64,000 nt of DNA from positions 620,001 through 684,000 of the forward strand of contig JAXLRH010000001.1 of the NCBI GenBank assembly GCA_046331245.1, read 5' to 3'. How positions within the stretch are numbered: the stretch's first letter is position 1; each line of letters begins with the position of its first letter. Made by a program: the position numbers and the translations under genes. Below the pieces are notes generated by a model that saw only the letters and a list, made by a program, of their open reading frames with translations, was not told the origin of the DNA and searched no databases. Source of the DNA: SSF14 sp046331245. GTDB taxonomy: Bacteria; Actinomycetota; Acidimicrobiia; Acidimicrobiales; Microtrichaceae. Positions 18,270 to 27,274 of this stretch are shown piece after piece.

Positions 18270-19706
18270 GTGAAGGAATACGACAAGTTCTACATCGGGG
18301 GACAGTGGGTGGCGCCGGTCGAGTCGACCGACACGGTGGACGTGATCCACTCCGCCACCGAGGAGGTCATGGGCCGCGTGCCGATGGGCACCGTCGCCGA
18401 CGTCGACGCGGCGGTCGCCGCCGCCCGCACCGCGTTCGAGAGCTGGTCGACCACGCCGATCGACGTGCGCGCGAAGTACCTCCGCGACATCGGCGCCAAC
18501 CTCACCGCCCGGTTCGAGGAGATCGCCACCACCATCCAGGGCGAGGTCGGTTCGCCGAAGAGCTTCTCGGAGTTCGTCCAGGCCGGGCTGTCGGTCGGCG
18601 ACTGGGAGACCTACGCGTCCATCATCGAGAGCTACGACTGGGAGACCACCGTCGGCAACAGCCTCGTGGTGAAGGAGCCGATCGGCGTCGTCGCCGCGAT
18701 CACGCCGTGGAACTACCCGCTCTACCTGACGATCTGCAAGGTCGGCCCTGCGATCGCCGCCGGCTGCACCGTCGTGCTCAAGCCGGCGCAGCTCACGCCG
18801 CTCAACGCCTACATCCTCGCCGAGGCCATCGAGGAGGCGGGCCTGCCCGCCGGCGTGTTCAACCTCGTCGTGGGCTCCGGCTCGGTCATCGGCACGGCGC
18901 TCTCGACGCACGCCGACGTCGACATGGTGTCGTTCACCGGCTCCGGCCCCGTTGGCGCGCAGGTGCAGCGCGACGCCGCCGACACCGTGAAGCGCGTCGG
19001 CCTCGAGCTCGGCGGCAAGTCGGCCAACGTCGTGCTCGACGACGCCGACCCGACGTCCGTCGCGATGGGCGCCGTGTTCGGCTGCTTCATCAACTCGGGC
19101 CAGACGTGCTCGGCCCTGACCCGCGTGCTCGTGCCCCAGTCGCGTGAGCAGGAGTTCATCGACGCCATCGTGGCGGAGGCGTCCCTGTGCCGCCTCGTCG
19201 ACCCCAACGCGGAGGATCCCGACATCTTCCACGCCATGGGCCCGATGGTGTCGCGCGCGCAGCAGCGCACGGTGCAGGAGTACATCCAGAAGGGCATCGA
19301 CGAGGGCGCGCAGCTGCTCCTCGGCGGTCCCGAGCAGCCCGAGGACCAGCCGACGGGGTTCTACGTGAAGCCCACGGTGTTCGCCGGCGTGACGCCCGAC
19401 ATGACGATCGCCCAGGAGGAGATCTTCGGCCCGGTGCTGTCCATCCAGACGTACACCGACGACGACGACGCCGTCCGCATCGCCAACAGCACGGTGTTCG
19501 GCCTCGGCGGCGCCGTGCAGTCGGCGGACGTCGACCGCGCCAAGGCGATCGCCCGCCGCATGCGCACCGGCCAGGTCGACATCAACGGCGCGGCGTTCAA
19601 CCCGCTGGCGCCGTTCGGCGGCTACAAGCAATCGGGCAACACGCGTGAGCGTGGGCAGTACGGCCTCGAGGAGTTCCTCGAGACCAAGGCGATCCAGCTG
19701 CCCTGA
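18270..19706 (+). CDS. NAD(P)-dependent aldehyde dehydrogenase
   Basis: This 478-aa ALDH-superfamily enzyme oxidises an aldehyde to its acid. Visible motifs are ITPWNYPLYL, the cofactor loop VLKPAQLTPLNAY, VSFTGSGPVGAQVQ, the general-base region LELGGKSANVVLDDA, and the nucleophile in FINSGQTCSALTR. EEIFGPVLSIQTY and a C-terminal FGGYKQSGNTRERGQYG are also present. GTG 18270 follows AAGGGGA; the ATG at 18262 is out of frame and stops at once. The specific substrate cannot be read from sequence. The gene stands alone, 35 bp before an ABC exporter pair. Confidence 0.93.
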   Translation: MKEYDKFYIGGQWVAPVESTDTVDVIHSATEEVMGRVPMGTVADVDAAVAAARTAFESWSTTPIDVRAKYLRDIGANLTARFEEIATTIQGEVGSPKSFSEFVQAGLSVGDWETYASIIESYDWETTVGNSLVVKEPIGVVAAITPWNYPLYLTICKVGPAIAAGCTVVLKPAQLTPLNAYILAEAIEEAGLPAGVFNLVVGSGSVIGTALSTHADVDMVSFTGSGPVGAQVQRDAADTVKRVGLELGGKSANVVLDDADPTSVAMGAVFGCFINSGQTCSALTRVLVPQSREQEFIDAIVAEASLCRLVDPNAEDPDIFHAMGPMVSRAQQRTVQEYIQKGIDEGAQLLLGGPEQPEDQPTGFYVKPTVFAGVTPDMTIAQEEIFGPVLSIQTYTDDDDAVRIANSTVFGLGGAVQSADVDRAKAIARRMRTGQVDINGAAFNPLAPFGGYKQSGNTRERGQYGLEEFLETKAIQLP

Positions 19707-19741
19707 GCGCAACCGCAGAGCACGCACAACCGATCGCGAGT

Positions 19742-21532
19742 GTGAACCGGCGGGGCGCCCGCCTCGTCGTCCGGTTCGTCCGCACCCACCCGATGCCGAT
19801 GGCGGTGTCGGTCGTGGGTGCGGTGTGCTTCGCCGCAGCGGCCGTCGGTGCGACGATCGCCGTCGGCCACGTCACCGACACGGTCATCGGGCCGGCGTTC
19901 CGGGGAGGGGTCGCGCCCTCCACGCTCCGCGCCGGTATCGCGCTGATCGTCGTCGTGGGCGTGGCCCGCGGCCTGTCGGTCGTCGTGCGGCGCTACTTCG
20001 CGGCGATGCTCGAGGCGCGCATGCAGGCCACCCTGCGGCGCAGCGTGGTCGACAAGTACCTGACCGCGCCGATCTCGTTCCACCATGCCCGTCCCACCGG
20101 TGAGCTGCTCGCGCACGCCGACGCGGACGTCACCGGCACCACGACGCTCATCAAGCCGTTGCCGTTCACCATCGGCGTGTTCGCGCTCGTCGCGTTCGCG
20201 CTGGCGAGCCTCATCGCCGTCGACTGGACGTTCACGGTCATCGCCGTCGCGCTCTTCCCGATGCTGACGCTCCTCAACAAGGCGTACGCCAAGCGCGCCG
20301 AGGTGCCGTCGGCGTTGGTGCAGCAGCGCCTCGGCGACGTGTCCTCGGTGGCGCACGAGAGCTTCGACGGCGCGCTCGTGGTGAAGACGCTCGGACTGGA
20401 ACGCTCCGAGTCGGAGCGGTTCGCCCTGGCCGCCGACCGCCTCCGCACGCAACGGCTCATCGTCGGTCGCCTGCGCGGCACGTTCGAGCCGGTGCTCGAC
20501 ATCCTGCCGAGCCTCGGCACGATCGTCCTGTTCCTCGTCGGCGCCTGGCGCATCGATTCGGGCGCTGTCACGCCCGGCGACCTGGTGCAGGCGGCATCGC
20601 TCTTCTCGATCCTCGCCTTCCCGATGCGGATCCTCGGGTTCTTCCTCGAGGAGCTCCCGCGCGCGGTCGTCTCCGTCGACCGGGTCGACGCCGTGCTCGC
20701 GGAGCCCGACGCGGCCACCGGTGTCGCGGGCACGGTCGCCCCGGCGCCGGGCGCCCCGATCGGCATCGAGGTGAGCGACCTGTGGTTCCGCTACGACGAC
20801 GTGGACGTGCTGCGCGGCGTCTCGTTCCGCGTCGACCCCGGCGAGACCGTGGCGCTGGTCGGGTCGACCGGTTCCGGGAAGTCCACGATCAACCAGCTGC
20901 TCGTGCGCCTGCTGGAGCCGCAGCGGGGCGTCATCTCCGTCGGCGGCGTTCCCGTCGACCGGCTGGCGCCCGACGTGGTGGCCTCGTTGATCGCACTCGT
21001 CTTCCAGGAGTCGTTCCTGTTCGCCACGAGTGTGCGGGACAACGTCGCGCTGGGGTCGGGCGCCGACGACGCCTACGGCGCAACGACCCTCGACGACGCC
21101 GACCGTGAACGACTCGCCGCCGTGGCCGAGATCGCCCAGGTCCAGCGGTTCATCGGCCGGTTGCCCAACGGCTGGGACACGGTCCTGGGCGAGCGTGGCG
21201 TCACGCTGTCGGGCGGGCAGCGGCAGCGGGTCGCGCTGGCGCGGGCGTTGATGCGCCGGCCCCGGGTGCTGCTCCTCGACGACGCGACCTCGGCCGTCGA
21301 CCCGACGATCGAGGCCGAGATCCTCGACGGATTGCGGGCCACCGACGCCGCGCTGCTCATCGTCGCCCACCGGCTGTCCACGATCGCGCTGGCGGACCGG
21401 GTGCTGTTCCTCGACGACGGCGTCATCGCCGGCAGCGGGACGCACGCCGAGCTGCTGTCGCTGCCGGGGTACGCGGCGCTCGTGCACGCCTACGAGGCCG
21501 AACCCGAGGACGAGGCCTGCGACCATGAGTGA
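19742..21532 (+). CDS. ABC exporter half-transporter 1 (TMD-NBD)
   Basis: This 596-aa protein has an N-terminal six-helix exporter domain (residues about 1-320) and a C-terminal ATPase with Walker A GSTGSGKST, Q-loop ALVFQES, signature TLSGGQRQR, Walker B VLLLDDATSAVD and H-loop VAHRLST. The Walker B lacks the canonical catalytic Glu (LLLDD-A), so this nucleotide site is probably degenerate, as in heterodimeric exporters with one active site. It overlaps the next gene by 8 bp; that gene's Walker B is LLILDEA with the Glu intact. Together they would form a heterodimeric exporter of unknown substrate. Confidence 0.9.
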   Translation: MNRRGARLVVRFVRTHPMPMAVSVVGAVCFAAAAVGATIAVGHVTDTVIGPAFRGGVAPSTLRAGIALIVVVGVARGLSVVVRRYFAAMLEARMQATLRRSVVDKYLTAPISFHHARPTGELLAHADADVTGTTTLIKPLPFTIGVFALVAFALASLIAVDWTFTVIAVALFPMLTLLNKAYAKRAEVPSALVQQRLGDVSSVAHESFDGALVVKTLGLERSESERFALAADRLRTQRLIVGRLRGTFEPVLDILPSLGTIVLFLVGAWRIDSGAVTPGDLVQAASLFSILAFPMRILGFFLEELPRAVVSVDRVDAVLAEPDAATGVAGTVAPAPGAPIGIEVSDLWFRYDDVDVLRGVSFRVDPGETVALVGSTGSGKSTINQLLVRLLEPQRGVISVGGVPVDRLAPDVVASLIALVFQESFLFATSVRDNVALGSGADDAYGATTLDDADRERLAAVAEIAQVQRFIGRLPNGWDTVLGERGVTLSGGQRQRVALARALMRRPRVLLLDDATSAVDPTIEAEILDGLRATDAALLIVAHRLSTIALADRVLFLDDGVIAGSGTHAELLSLPGYAALVHAYEAEPEDEACDHE

Positions 21533-23383
21533 CGTCGTCGATCACGAGCCGCCCACGTCCGGCTCGGACACCGAACCGGGCGCGGACTTCGTCGCCGAGG
21601 TGCCGGCCGACGAGGCGTCCGGGGCGATCCGGGTGCTGCGGCGTGGCCTCCGCGAGAGCCCCGAGCTGCGCGCCGGTGTCACCGTGACCATCGCCCTGGC
21701 GATGGTGGTGGCGGCCGGAAAGCTGGTCATCCCGATCGCCATCCAGCAGATCCTGGACCGCGGCATCAGCGGGCCGTCCGGCTTCCGGCCCGGGTTCGTG
21801 GTGGCGTCCTGCGCCGTCGCAGCGGCGGCGCTCATCGCCATCGCCCTCGCCAACCGGCTCACCTACGTGCGGCTGGTGAAGGCGGCGGAGAACATGCTCT
21901 ACGGCCTCCGCACCCGGGCGTTCGACCACGTCCACCGGCTCAGCATCTCGACCCACAACGAGTCCAAGCGCGGCGTGCTGGTCACCCGGGTCACGTCCGA
22001 CATCGAGACGATCGCACAGTTCGCGCAGTGGGGGGCGATCAGCTGGGTGGTGAACCCGACGATCGTGCTCGGCACCCTCGTCGTGATGGCGGTCTACTCG
22101 TGGCAGCTGACGCTGATCGTGATCGTGGTCTTCGCACCGGTGATCCCCCTGCTGCGCTGGGTGCAGCGCCATCAGATCCGCGCCTACGACCAGGTGCGAA
22201 CCAGCGTCGGCGAGACGCTCACCGAGATCTCCGAGGCCGTGATGGGCGCTCCCGTCATCCGCGCCTACGGCGTGCAGACCCGGACGCAGCAGCGGCTGCA
22301 TCGTGCGATCGCCCGCCAGTACCGGTCGCAGATGCGCGCCGCCTGGTACTTCGCGCTGATGTTCCCGGTGGCCGACGTGTTCGGCGCCGTCGCCCTGGGC
22401 TCGGTGATCGGGGTCGGGGCGTGGTGGGGGCCCGGTTGGGGTCTCGACCAGGGCGCGCTGGTGGCCTGCGTGTTCCTCACGAGCCTCATCCTCCAACCGA
22501 TCGGCGAGATCGGCGAGATCCTGGACCAGACGCAGACGGCTGTGGCCGGCTGGCGGAAGGTGCTCGACCTGCTCGACCAGCCCGTCGACGTGGTCGAGCC
22601 GGTGCCCGGCGTCGACCTGCCGCACGGCGCGCTCGACGTCGTCGTCGACTCGGTGACGTTCTGCTATGAGCCGGGCGACGTCGTGCTCGACGGGGTGTCG
22701 CTCACGATCCCGGCGGGGGCCAACGTCGCGGTGGTCGGGGAGACCGGGTCGGGCAAGACGACCTTGGCGAAGTTGATCTGCCGCCTCGCCGACCCCACCG
22801 GTGGGGTGGTGCGCGTGGGCGGTGTCGACCTCCGTGACGTGTCGCCCGAGAGCCGCACCCGCTCCATCCGGATGGTGCCGCAGGACGGGTTCCTGTTCGA
22901 CGGCTCGGTGGCCGACAACATCGCGCTCGGCGGTTCGCTCACGGACCAGGAGGAGCGCGACGCCGCCGTCGCTGCGGCGATCACCGCGTTGGATCTCGAG
23001 TGGTGGGTCGGCCGGCTCGCGGAGGGCCTCGACACGCCGACGGGGAGCGGGGCGAGAACCCGTCGGTGGGGGAACGGCAGCTGGTGGCGCTGGCCCGGGC
23101 GCAGCTGGCCGATCCGGGCCTGCTCATCCTCGACGAGGCGACCAGCGCTGTCGACCCCGAGACCGAGCGGGCCCTGTCCGACGCCCTCCTCCGCCTCGCC
23201 GCCGGGCGGACGACGATCAGCGTCGCCCACCGGCTCTCCACGGCCGAAGCGGCAGACCTCGTCGTCGTGTTCGATCGCGGTCGCATCGTCGAGGTGGGGC
23301 CGCACGCCCAGCTCGTCGCCGCCGGTGGCACCTATGCCGGCCTGTACGCCAGCTGGCTCGGCAACACCCGGGCCCGGACGTGA
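21525..23383 (+). pseudogene. ABC exporter half-transporter 2, interrupted by a 1-bp frameshift
   Basis: ATG 21525 opens a TMD-NBD half-transporter with Walker A GETGSGKTT. After GLDTPTG the frame is lost at the G run 23042-23045. One missing G there would restore GERGEN, the signature-like SVGERQLVALARA, Walker B LLILDEATSAVD and H-loop VAHRLST in the +2 frame, ending with a stop at 23381-23383. The unshifted frame has no stop and runs into mdh, giving a spurious 977-aa fusion. Both halves are intact apart from this point, so a sequencing error in a homopolymer is at least as likely as a real mutation. If real, the ATPase loses its signature, Walker B and H-loop. It pairs with the upstream half-transporter. 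Confidence 0.85.
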
Positions 23384-23465
23384 GACCTCCGGGGTCGGGA
23401 CGGTAGTCTCGGGTCACCCGCGGCGACATCGAGGTCGCCCCGCCCGTCAGATCGAGGAGATCTCT

Positions 23466-24458
23466 GTGACCACCAAGGCCCCCCTCCGCGTCGCCGTCAC
23501 CGGAGCCGCCGGCCAGATCGGCTACTCCCTGCTGTTCCGTATCGCCAGCGGCGCCATGTTGGGCGACGACCAGCCGGTCATCCTCCAGCTGCTCGAGATC
23601 ACCCCGGCGTTGGGCGCTCTCAGCGGTGTGGCGATGGAGCTCGACGACTGCGCCTTCCCGCTGCTCGCCGGCATCGTGCAGACCGACGATCCGAACGTCG
23701 CCTTCGGCGACGCCGATGTCGCCCTGCTCGTGGGCGCGATGCCCCGTAAGGACGGCATGGAGCGCTCCGATCTGCTGTCGGCCAACGGCGGCATCTTCAA
23801 GCCCCAGGGCCAGGCGCTGTCGGCATCGGCGAAGCGTGACGTCAAGGTGCTCGTCGTCGGCAACCCGGCCAACACGAACTCCCTCATCGCCATGAACAAC
23901 GCCCCGGACCTCGACCCGGGCCGCTTCACCGCCATGACCCGCCTCGACCACAACCGCGCCATCGCCCAGCTCGCGGCGAAGACCGGTACCGCCGTGAGCG
24001 ACATCACGAAGATGACCATCTGGGGCAACCACTCCGCCACCCAGTTCGCCGACCTCTTCCACGCCGAGGTGAAGGGCCAGAACGCGGCCGAGCTGGTGAA
24101 CGACGAGGCCTGGTACGCCGACTCGTACATCCCCACCGTCGCTCAGCGCGGCGCCGCCATCATCAAGGCCCGCGGCCTGTCGTCGGCAGCCTCGGCGGCC
24201 AACGCGGCGATCGACCACATCCGCTCGTGGCACCTCGGCACCCCCGACGGCGACTGGGTGTCGATGGCGATCCCGTCGGACGGCTCCTACGGCGTGCCGG
24301 AAGGCCTCATCAGCTCGTTCCCCTGCGTCTGCAAGGACGGCAACTACGAGATCGTCCAGGGCCTCGACATCAACGACTTCAGCCGCACCCGCATCGACAA
24401 GTCCGTCGGCGAGCTCGCCGAGGAGCGCGACGCCGTGCGGGAGCTCGGCCTCATCTGA
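23466..24458 (+). CDS. mdh: Malate dehydrogenase
   Basis: This 330-aa NAD-dependent TCA-cycle enzyme converts malate to oxaloacetate. Motifs are RVAVTGAAGQIGYSLLFRIA (dinucleotide-binding GxxGxxG), VGNPANTNSLIAM, TRLDHNRA (substrate-binding Arg/Asp) and IWGNHSATQF with the catalytic His. GTG 23466 is fixed by GAGGAG six bases upstream and by family length, which shows it is a separate gene although the frame is open from the frameshifted ABC gene before it. It ends 3 bp before a convergent DNA glycosylase gene. Confidence 0.96.
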   Translation: MTTKAPLRVAVTGAAGQIGYSLLFRIASGAMLGDDQPVILQLLEITPALGALSGVAMELDDCAFPLLAGIVQTDDPNVAFGDADVALLVGAMPRKDGMERSDLLSANGGIFKPQGQALSASAKRDVKVLVVGNPANTNSLIAMNNAPDLDPGRFTAMTRLDHNRAIAQLAAKTGTAVSDITKMTIWGNHSATQFADLFHAEVKGQNAAELVNDEAWYADSYIPTVAQRGAAIIKARGLSSAASAANAAIDHIRSWHLGTPDGDWVSMAIPSDGSYGVPEGLISSFPCVCKDGNYEIVQGLDINDFSRTRIDKSVGELAEERDAVRELGLI

Positions 24459-24461
24459 TCG

Positions 24462-25301
24462 CTACTTCAGGAACTTCGACGTCGTGTTGTCGGCGAGCAC
24501 CTTGCCGCCCGTCTGGCAGGTGGCGCAGTAGTCGACCGCGTAGGCGTTGTAGCTGACCTCCCGGATCACGTCGCCGCACCGGTCGCATGCCTCGCCCTTC
24601 CGGTGGTGGACGTGCGCGACGCGCTCCTTCGACCGGGCCATGTGATCGCGTGTCCGTTCGTCGTCGATGGACTCCGCGACGCAGCTGACGATCGCGGCGG
24701 CGAGGCGCGAGCGGCCGTCCTCGTCGATCCGGTTGCAGGCCGCGAAGGGCGACAGCTGGGCGGTCCAGCAGATCTCGTTGGCGAGGCGCCTGCCCAGACC
24801 GGCGAGACGCCGTTGGTCCCGCAGCACACCGTGCAGGCGCGCGCCCTTGGCCTCGTCGAGGAGCTGGTCGAGCTGCGCTCGGGTGAGCGTGTCGGCCTCG
24901 GGACCGAGGTGCGCGAGCTGCTCGGCCGACTCGATGGGGTGCGCCACCACCCAGACGCCCGCCTTGTGCTCACGACCGGCCTCGGTCAGCAGCAGCGGGT
25001 CGACCTCCTTGAACCTCCATCGGCACAGCCCGCCGCGCGGCTTGGCCGACGCCTTGGGATCGGGGTTGAGGCGGCCGCCCTGCATGAGGTGGACGATGAA
25101 GATCGCCGAGGGGAACTCCAGGAGGATGAACTTGCCACGCGTGCCGACGGACGTGAGCTGCTCGCCGACGGCGACGTCGGGGCCCGGTGAGAACGTCTTG
25201 AGGGCCGTGAACGAGAGGGGGGTGAACCCGGTGAGCGTGGCGCCGCCGTGCGACTCCTGGAGTCGCTCGGCGTGGATGCGGACCTCGGGCAGCTCGGGCA
25301 C
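24462..25301 (-). CDS. Fpg/Nei-family DNA glycosylase
   Basis: This 279-aa protein starts at GTG with PELPEVRIHAERLQ, giving the catalytic Pro2 and Glu3 of the formamidopyrimidine/endonuclease VIII family, which excises oxidised bases and cleaves the abasic site. RGKFILLEF carries the conserved Lys. A helix-two-turn-helix region follows, and at the C-terminus a zinc finger C-x2-C-x16-C-x2-C (CDRCG to CATCQ). The usual Arg five residues before the third Cys is Tyr here, so it may be a specialised branch. It starts 1 bp after the stop of the SCP2-like gene, with which it forms an operon. Confidence 0.85.
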   Translation of the reverse strand: MPELPEVRIHAERLQESHGGATLTGFTPLSFTALKTFSPGPDVAVGEQLTSVGTRGKFILLEFPSAIFIVHLMQGGRLNPDPKASAKPRGGLCRWRFKEVDPLLLTEAGREHKAGVWVVAHPIESAEQLAHLGPEADTLTRAQLDQLLDEAKGARLHGVLRDQRRLAGLGRRLANEICWTAQLSPFAACNRIDEDGRSRLAAAIVSCVAESIDDERTRDHMARSKERVAHVHHRKGEACDRCGDVIREVSYNAYAVDYCATCQTGGKVLADNTTSKFLK

Positions 25302-25302
25302 G

Positions 25303-25713
25303 TCAGCTCCCGACCGGGAAGGTGGTGCGAGCCCGCAGCGGGCCGAGGAGGTCGCCGATCTGCGCGACGAGGCCGGCGTTGGCGATGAGGACGGCGATGT
25401 CGCCACCGACCTGGATGTCGGCGGCGAGGAACGCCGCCTGGGCGCTGACCGTGCCGGTGGCGACGGCGGTGGCCGTGGCGAGGTCCTGGGTGAACCGCAC
25501 GGTCGTCGCCTCGCCGTCACGGCGTCGTCGCGCCGAGGCGGTCGCACCGGCGAACTCCACCACGTACCCCTGGGCGGCCCCGTCGTACCCGTCGCCGACG
25601 ACGACCGTCTCGACGGAGAACGGCTCTCCCTCGATCGGCGGATCGATCACGCAGCCGCGCAGCAGGTCGTCGGCGGCGCTCACCCATTCGTCGGACAGGT
25701 ACGGAACGGACAT
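25303..25713 (-). CDS. SCP2-like (sterol-carrier) domain protein
   Basis: This 136-aa protein starts at ATG 25713 with SVPYLSDEWVSAADDLL, continues with an antiparallel sheet region (GYVVEFAG, ATTVRFTQDLATA) and ends with VGGDIAVLIANAG plus a helix ending near GPLRART. This order resembles small actinobacterial SCP2 sterol-binding proteins that bind lipid-like ligands. No catalytic residue is expected. It is the first gene of a leftward pair with the glycosylase and is divergent from 25754 over 40 bp. Family assignment is moderate. Confidence 0.55.
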   Translation of the reverse strand: MSVPYLSDEWVSAADDLLRGCVIDPPIEGEPFSVETVVVGDGYDGAAQGYVVEFAGATASARRRRDGEATTVRFTQDLATATAVATGTVSAQAAFLAADIQVGGDIAVLIANAGLVAQIGDLLGPLRARTTFPVGS

Positions 25714-25753
25714 CGAGCGCACACTACCGGGCGGTCGCCCTACGATCCCCGAC

Positions 25754-26116
25754 ATGACGCAGGGGGACCTCGAGGAGATCGGGCGTGGGCAGAAGGTCTT
25801 CGATGCCGCCGCCGTGGGTGGTGTCGTGCGGATCCTGGAGAGCCCGACCGACGTGTTGGATCTGCTCGATCACGGGGCCGAGGGCGTGATCGCGCTGGTG
25901 CGCGACGCCGGCGCCACGTTCCTCGCACCGCTGTACCACGACCTCGCCGGGGTGCTCTGCACCGGTGGCACGCTGCGGAGCCACATCGGCATCGTGACCC
26001 GTGAGTTCCAGGTGCCCTGCGCCATGTCGGTGTCGTTCGCCGAGGGCCGGGAGCCGTCCGACGGCGACCGGATCGAGCTCGACTGCTCGGGGCCCGACGG
26101 GATCGTCCGTGGCTGA
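25754..26116 (+). CDS. Stand-alone PEP-utilizing-enzyme swivel domain
   Basis: At 120 aa this is only the mobile phosphohistidine domain of PEP-utilising enzymes (PEP synthase, PPDK, rifampin phosphotransferase). The key block is CTGGTLRSHIGIVTREFQVP, with the phospho-carrier His in RSHIGIV and the trailing REFQVPCAMSV resembling the family's REhGIPAVV. There is no ATP-grasp or TIM barrel in this gene, and the next gene does not look like either. Upstream residues VIALVRDAGATFLAPLYHDLAGV fit the domain's first strands. It overlaps the next gene by 8 bp, so the two are probably made together. A carrier role with a remote kinase, or a non-catalytic role, are both open. Confidence 0.7.
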   Translation: MTQGDLEEIGRGQKVFDAAAVGGVVRILESPTDVLDLLDHGAEGVIALVRDAGATFLAPLYHDLAGVLCTGGTLRSHIGIVTREFQVPCAMSVSFAEGREPSDGDRIELDCSGPDGIVRG

Positions 26117-27263
26117 GCTCGAGCAGCGTCGTGCCCGTGCGAACGAGCTGATCGCCCTCCATTCGCCGTTGGCGCACCGGCTCACCAACGAACGCACGTC
26201 GTACCAGTCGCAGCTCATCCCGGTGACGCCGTACATCCTCGTGGCGTGTGCGGAGACGTTCGCCCGCTACGCCGAGATGATGCGGACGATCGACGCGGCC
26301 ATGCCCGCCGAGGAGATCGGACGCCTCGGGCGCCGGCCCGGCAGCCAGGTCAACACGGTGTTCCTCTGGTCGATCGCGAACTTCTACCTCGTCGGTCGCA
26401 AGGTGTTCTGCGGGTTCGACCCGGCCACCGACGTGGCGCCGGGGCGCGTCGACGACACGTTCACGGTGATGGACTTCTGGGAGCGCGCCGCGCGTGGCTT
26501 CCGGGGCGACGGCACGCTGACCGCTGCCGAGGGCGGCGGCGCGATCCGCGTCTACGACGACGCGATCCTCGACCGGCTCATCGCCGGCGCCGTCGAGGTG
26601 GACGACGACGTACGAGCCCTCGTGAAGCGGTTCAACGCCACCCTCATCAACTACCTGTTCCTGCTCTACTTCGACACCCGGGTCGGGTCGGGCGACACGG
26701 GTCCCTACGACCTCGGCGACGGCCGCACGCTCGTCGTGCGGGACTACCACAAGCTGGGCCGGAGCGACTTCCCGTGGTCCGATGCGGCAGCCGACGTGCC
26801 CTATCAGCACCTCCTCGCCGGCTTCGTGCTGTCCGGCGTCGACGTGACGATCACCGACTTCGGCACCTCCAACACGACGCCCGAGAACTACCTCGACCAT
26901 CTCGTCGGCTTCTCGCTGTTCACCACCGACGGCTGCGCTCCGGGCGAGTTGCGCCCGGTGCCGCTCGACTCGCTCGACGACCTCATGCGCACGGTCCGTC
27001 GTGCCGAGGCCACGCACTACCGCAACATCGCGGCGATGAGTCGCGACGAGATGATCGCCAACGGCGCGTACGTCTACTTCTCGTTCCTGCGTCCCTTCGC
27101 CGAGGTGGCCGGGATCGCCGACGACCTCGACTGGAGTGTGCCTCGCGCCGTGGAGCCCCACGTGTACGAGCTCCTCATCGCCATCGGCACCGAGCTGGGG
27201 TCGGCGCCGATGCCCGACGAGCATCCCGACGAGTACTACCTCCCGATCCCTCCGCTCGCCTGA
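26109..27263 (+). CDS. Conserved-looking protein of unknown function (384 aa)
   Basis: The start is GTG 26109 inside the previous gene's end. I do not recognise a family. The protein is soluble-looking, helix-rich at the N-terminus (ELEQRRARANELIALHSPLA), and has many aromatic residues. Notable local strings are FYLVGRKVFCGFDPATDV, FNATLINYLFLLYFDTRVG, DYHKLGRSDFPW and TDFGTSNTTPENYLDHLVG. No P-loop, ATP-grasp, Rossmann or PEP-binding barrel motif is visible, so it is not obviously the missing catalytic part for the swivel domain next to it. It is sandwiched between that domain and a DUF7064-like protein in a tight rightward cluster, which suggests a shared pathway. Confidence 0.6.
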   Translation: MAELEQRRARANELIALHSPLAHRLTNERTSYQSQLIPVTPYILVACAETFARYAEMMRTIDAAMPAEEIGRLGRRPGSQVNTVFLWSIANFYLVGRKVFCGFDPATDVAPGRVDDTFTVMDFWERAARGFRGDGTLTAAEGGGAIRVYDDAILDRLIAGAVEVDDDVRALVKRFNATLINYLFLLYFDTRVGSGDTGPYDLGDGRTLVVRDYHKLGRSDFPWSDAAADVPYQHLLAGFVLSGVDVTITDFGTSNTTPENYLDHLVGFSLFTTDGCAPGELRPVPLDSLDDLMRTVRRAEATHYRNIAAMSRDEMIANGAYVYFSFLRPFAEVAGIADDLDWSVPRAVEPHVYELLIAIGTELGSAPMPDEHPDEYYLPIPPLA

Positions 27264-27274
27264 CAGGAGCCGAC

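Noticed and set aside
21525..24458. Single 977-aa ABC transporter-malate dehydrogenase fusion
   Set aside because: The segment between is a frameshifted reading of the ABC domain, and mdh has its own GTG and GAGGAG.
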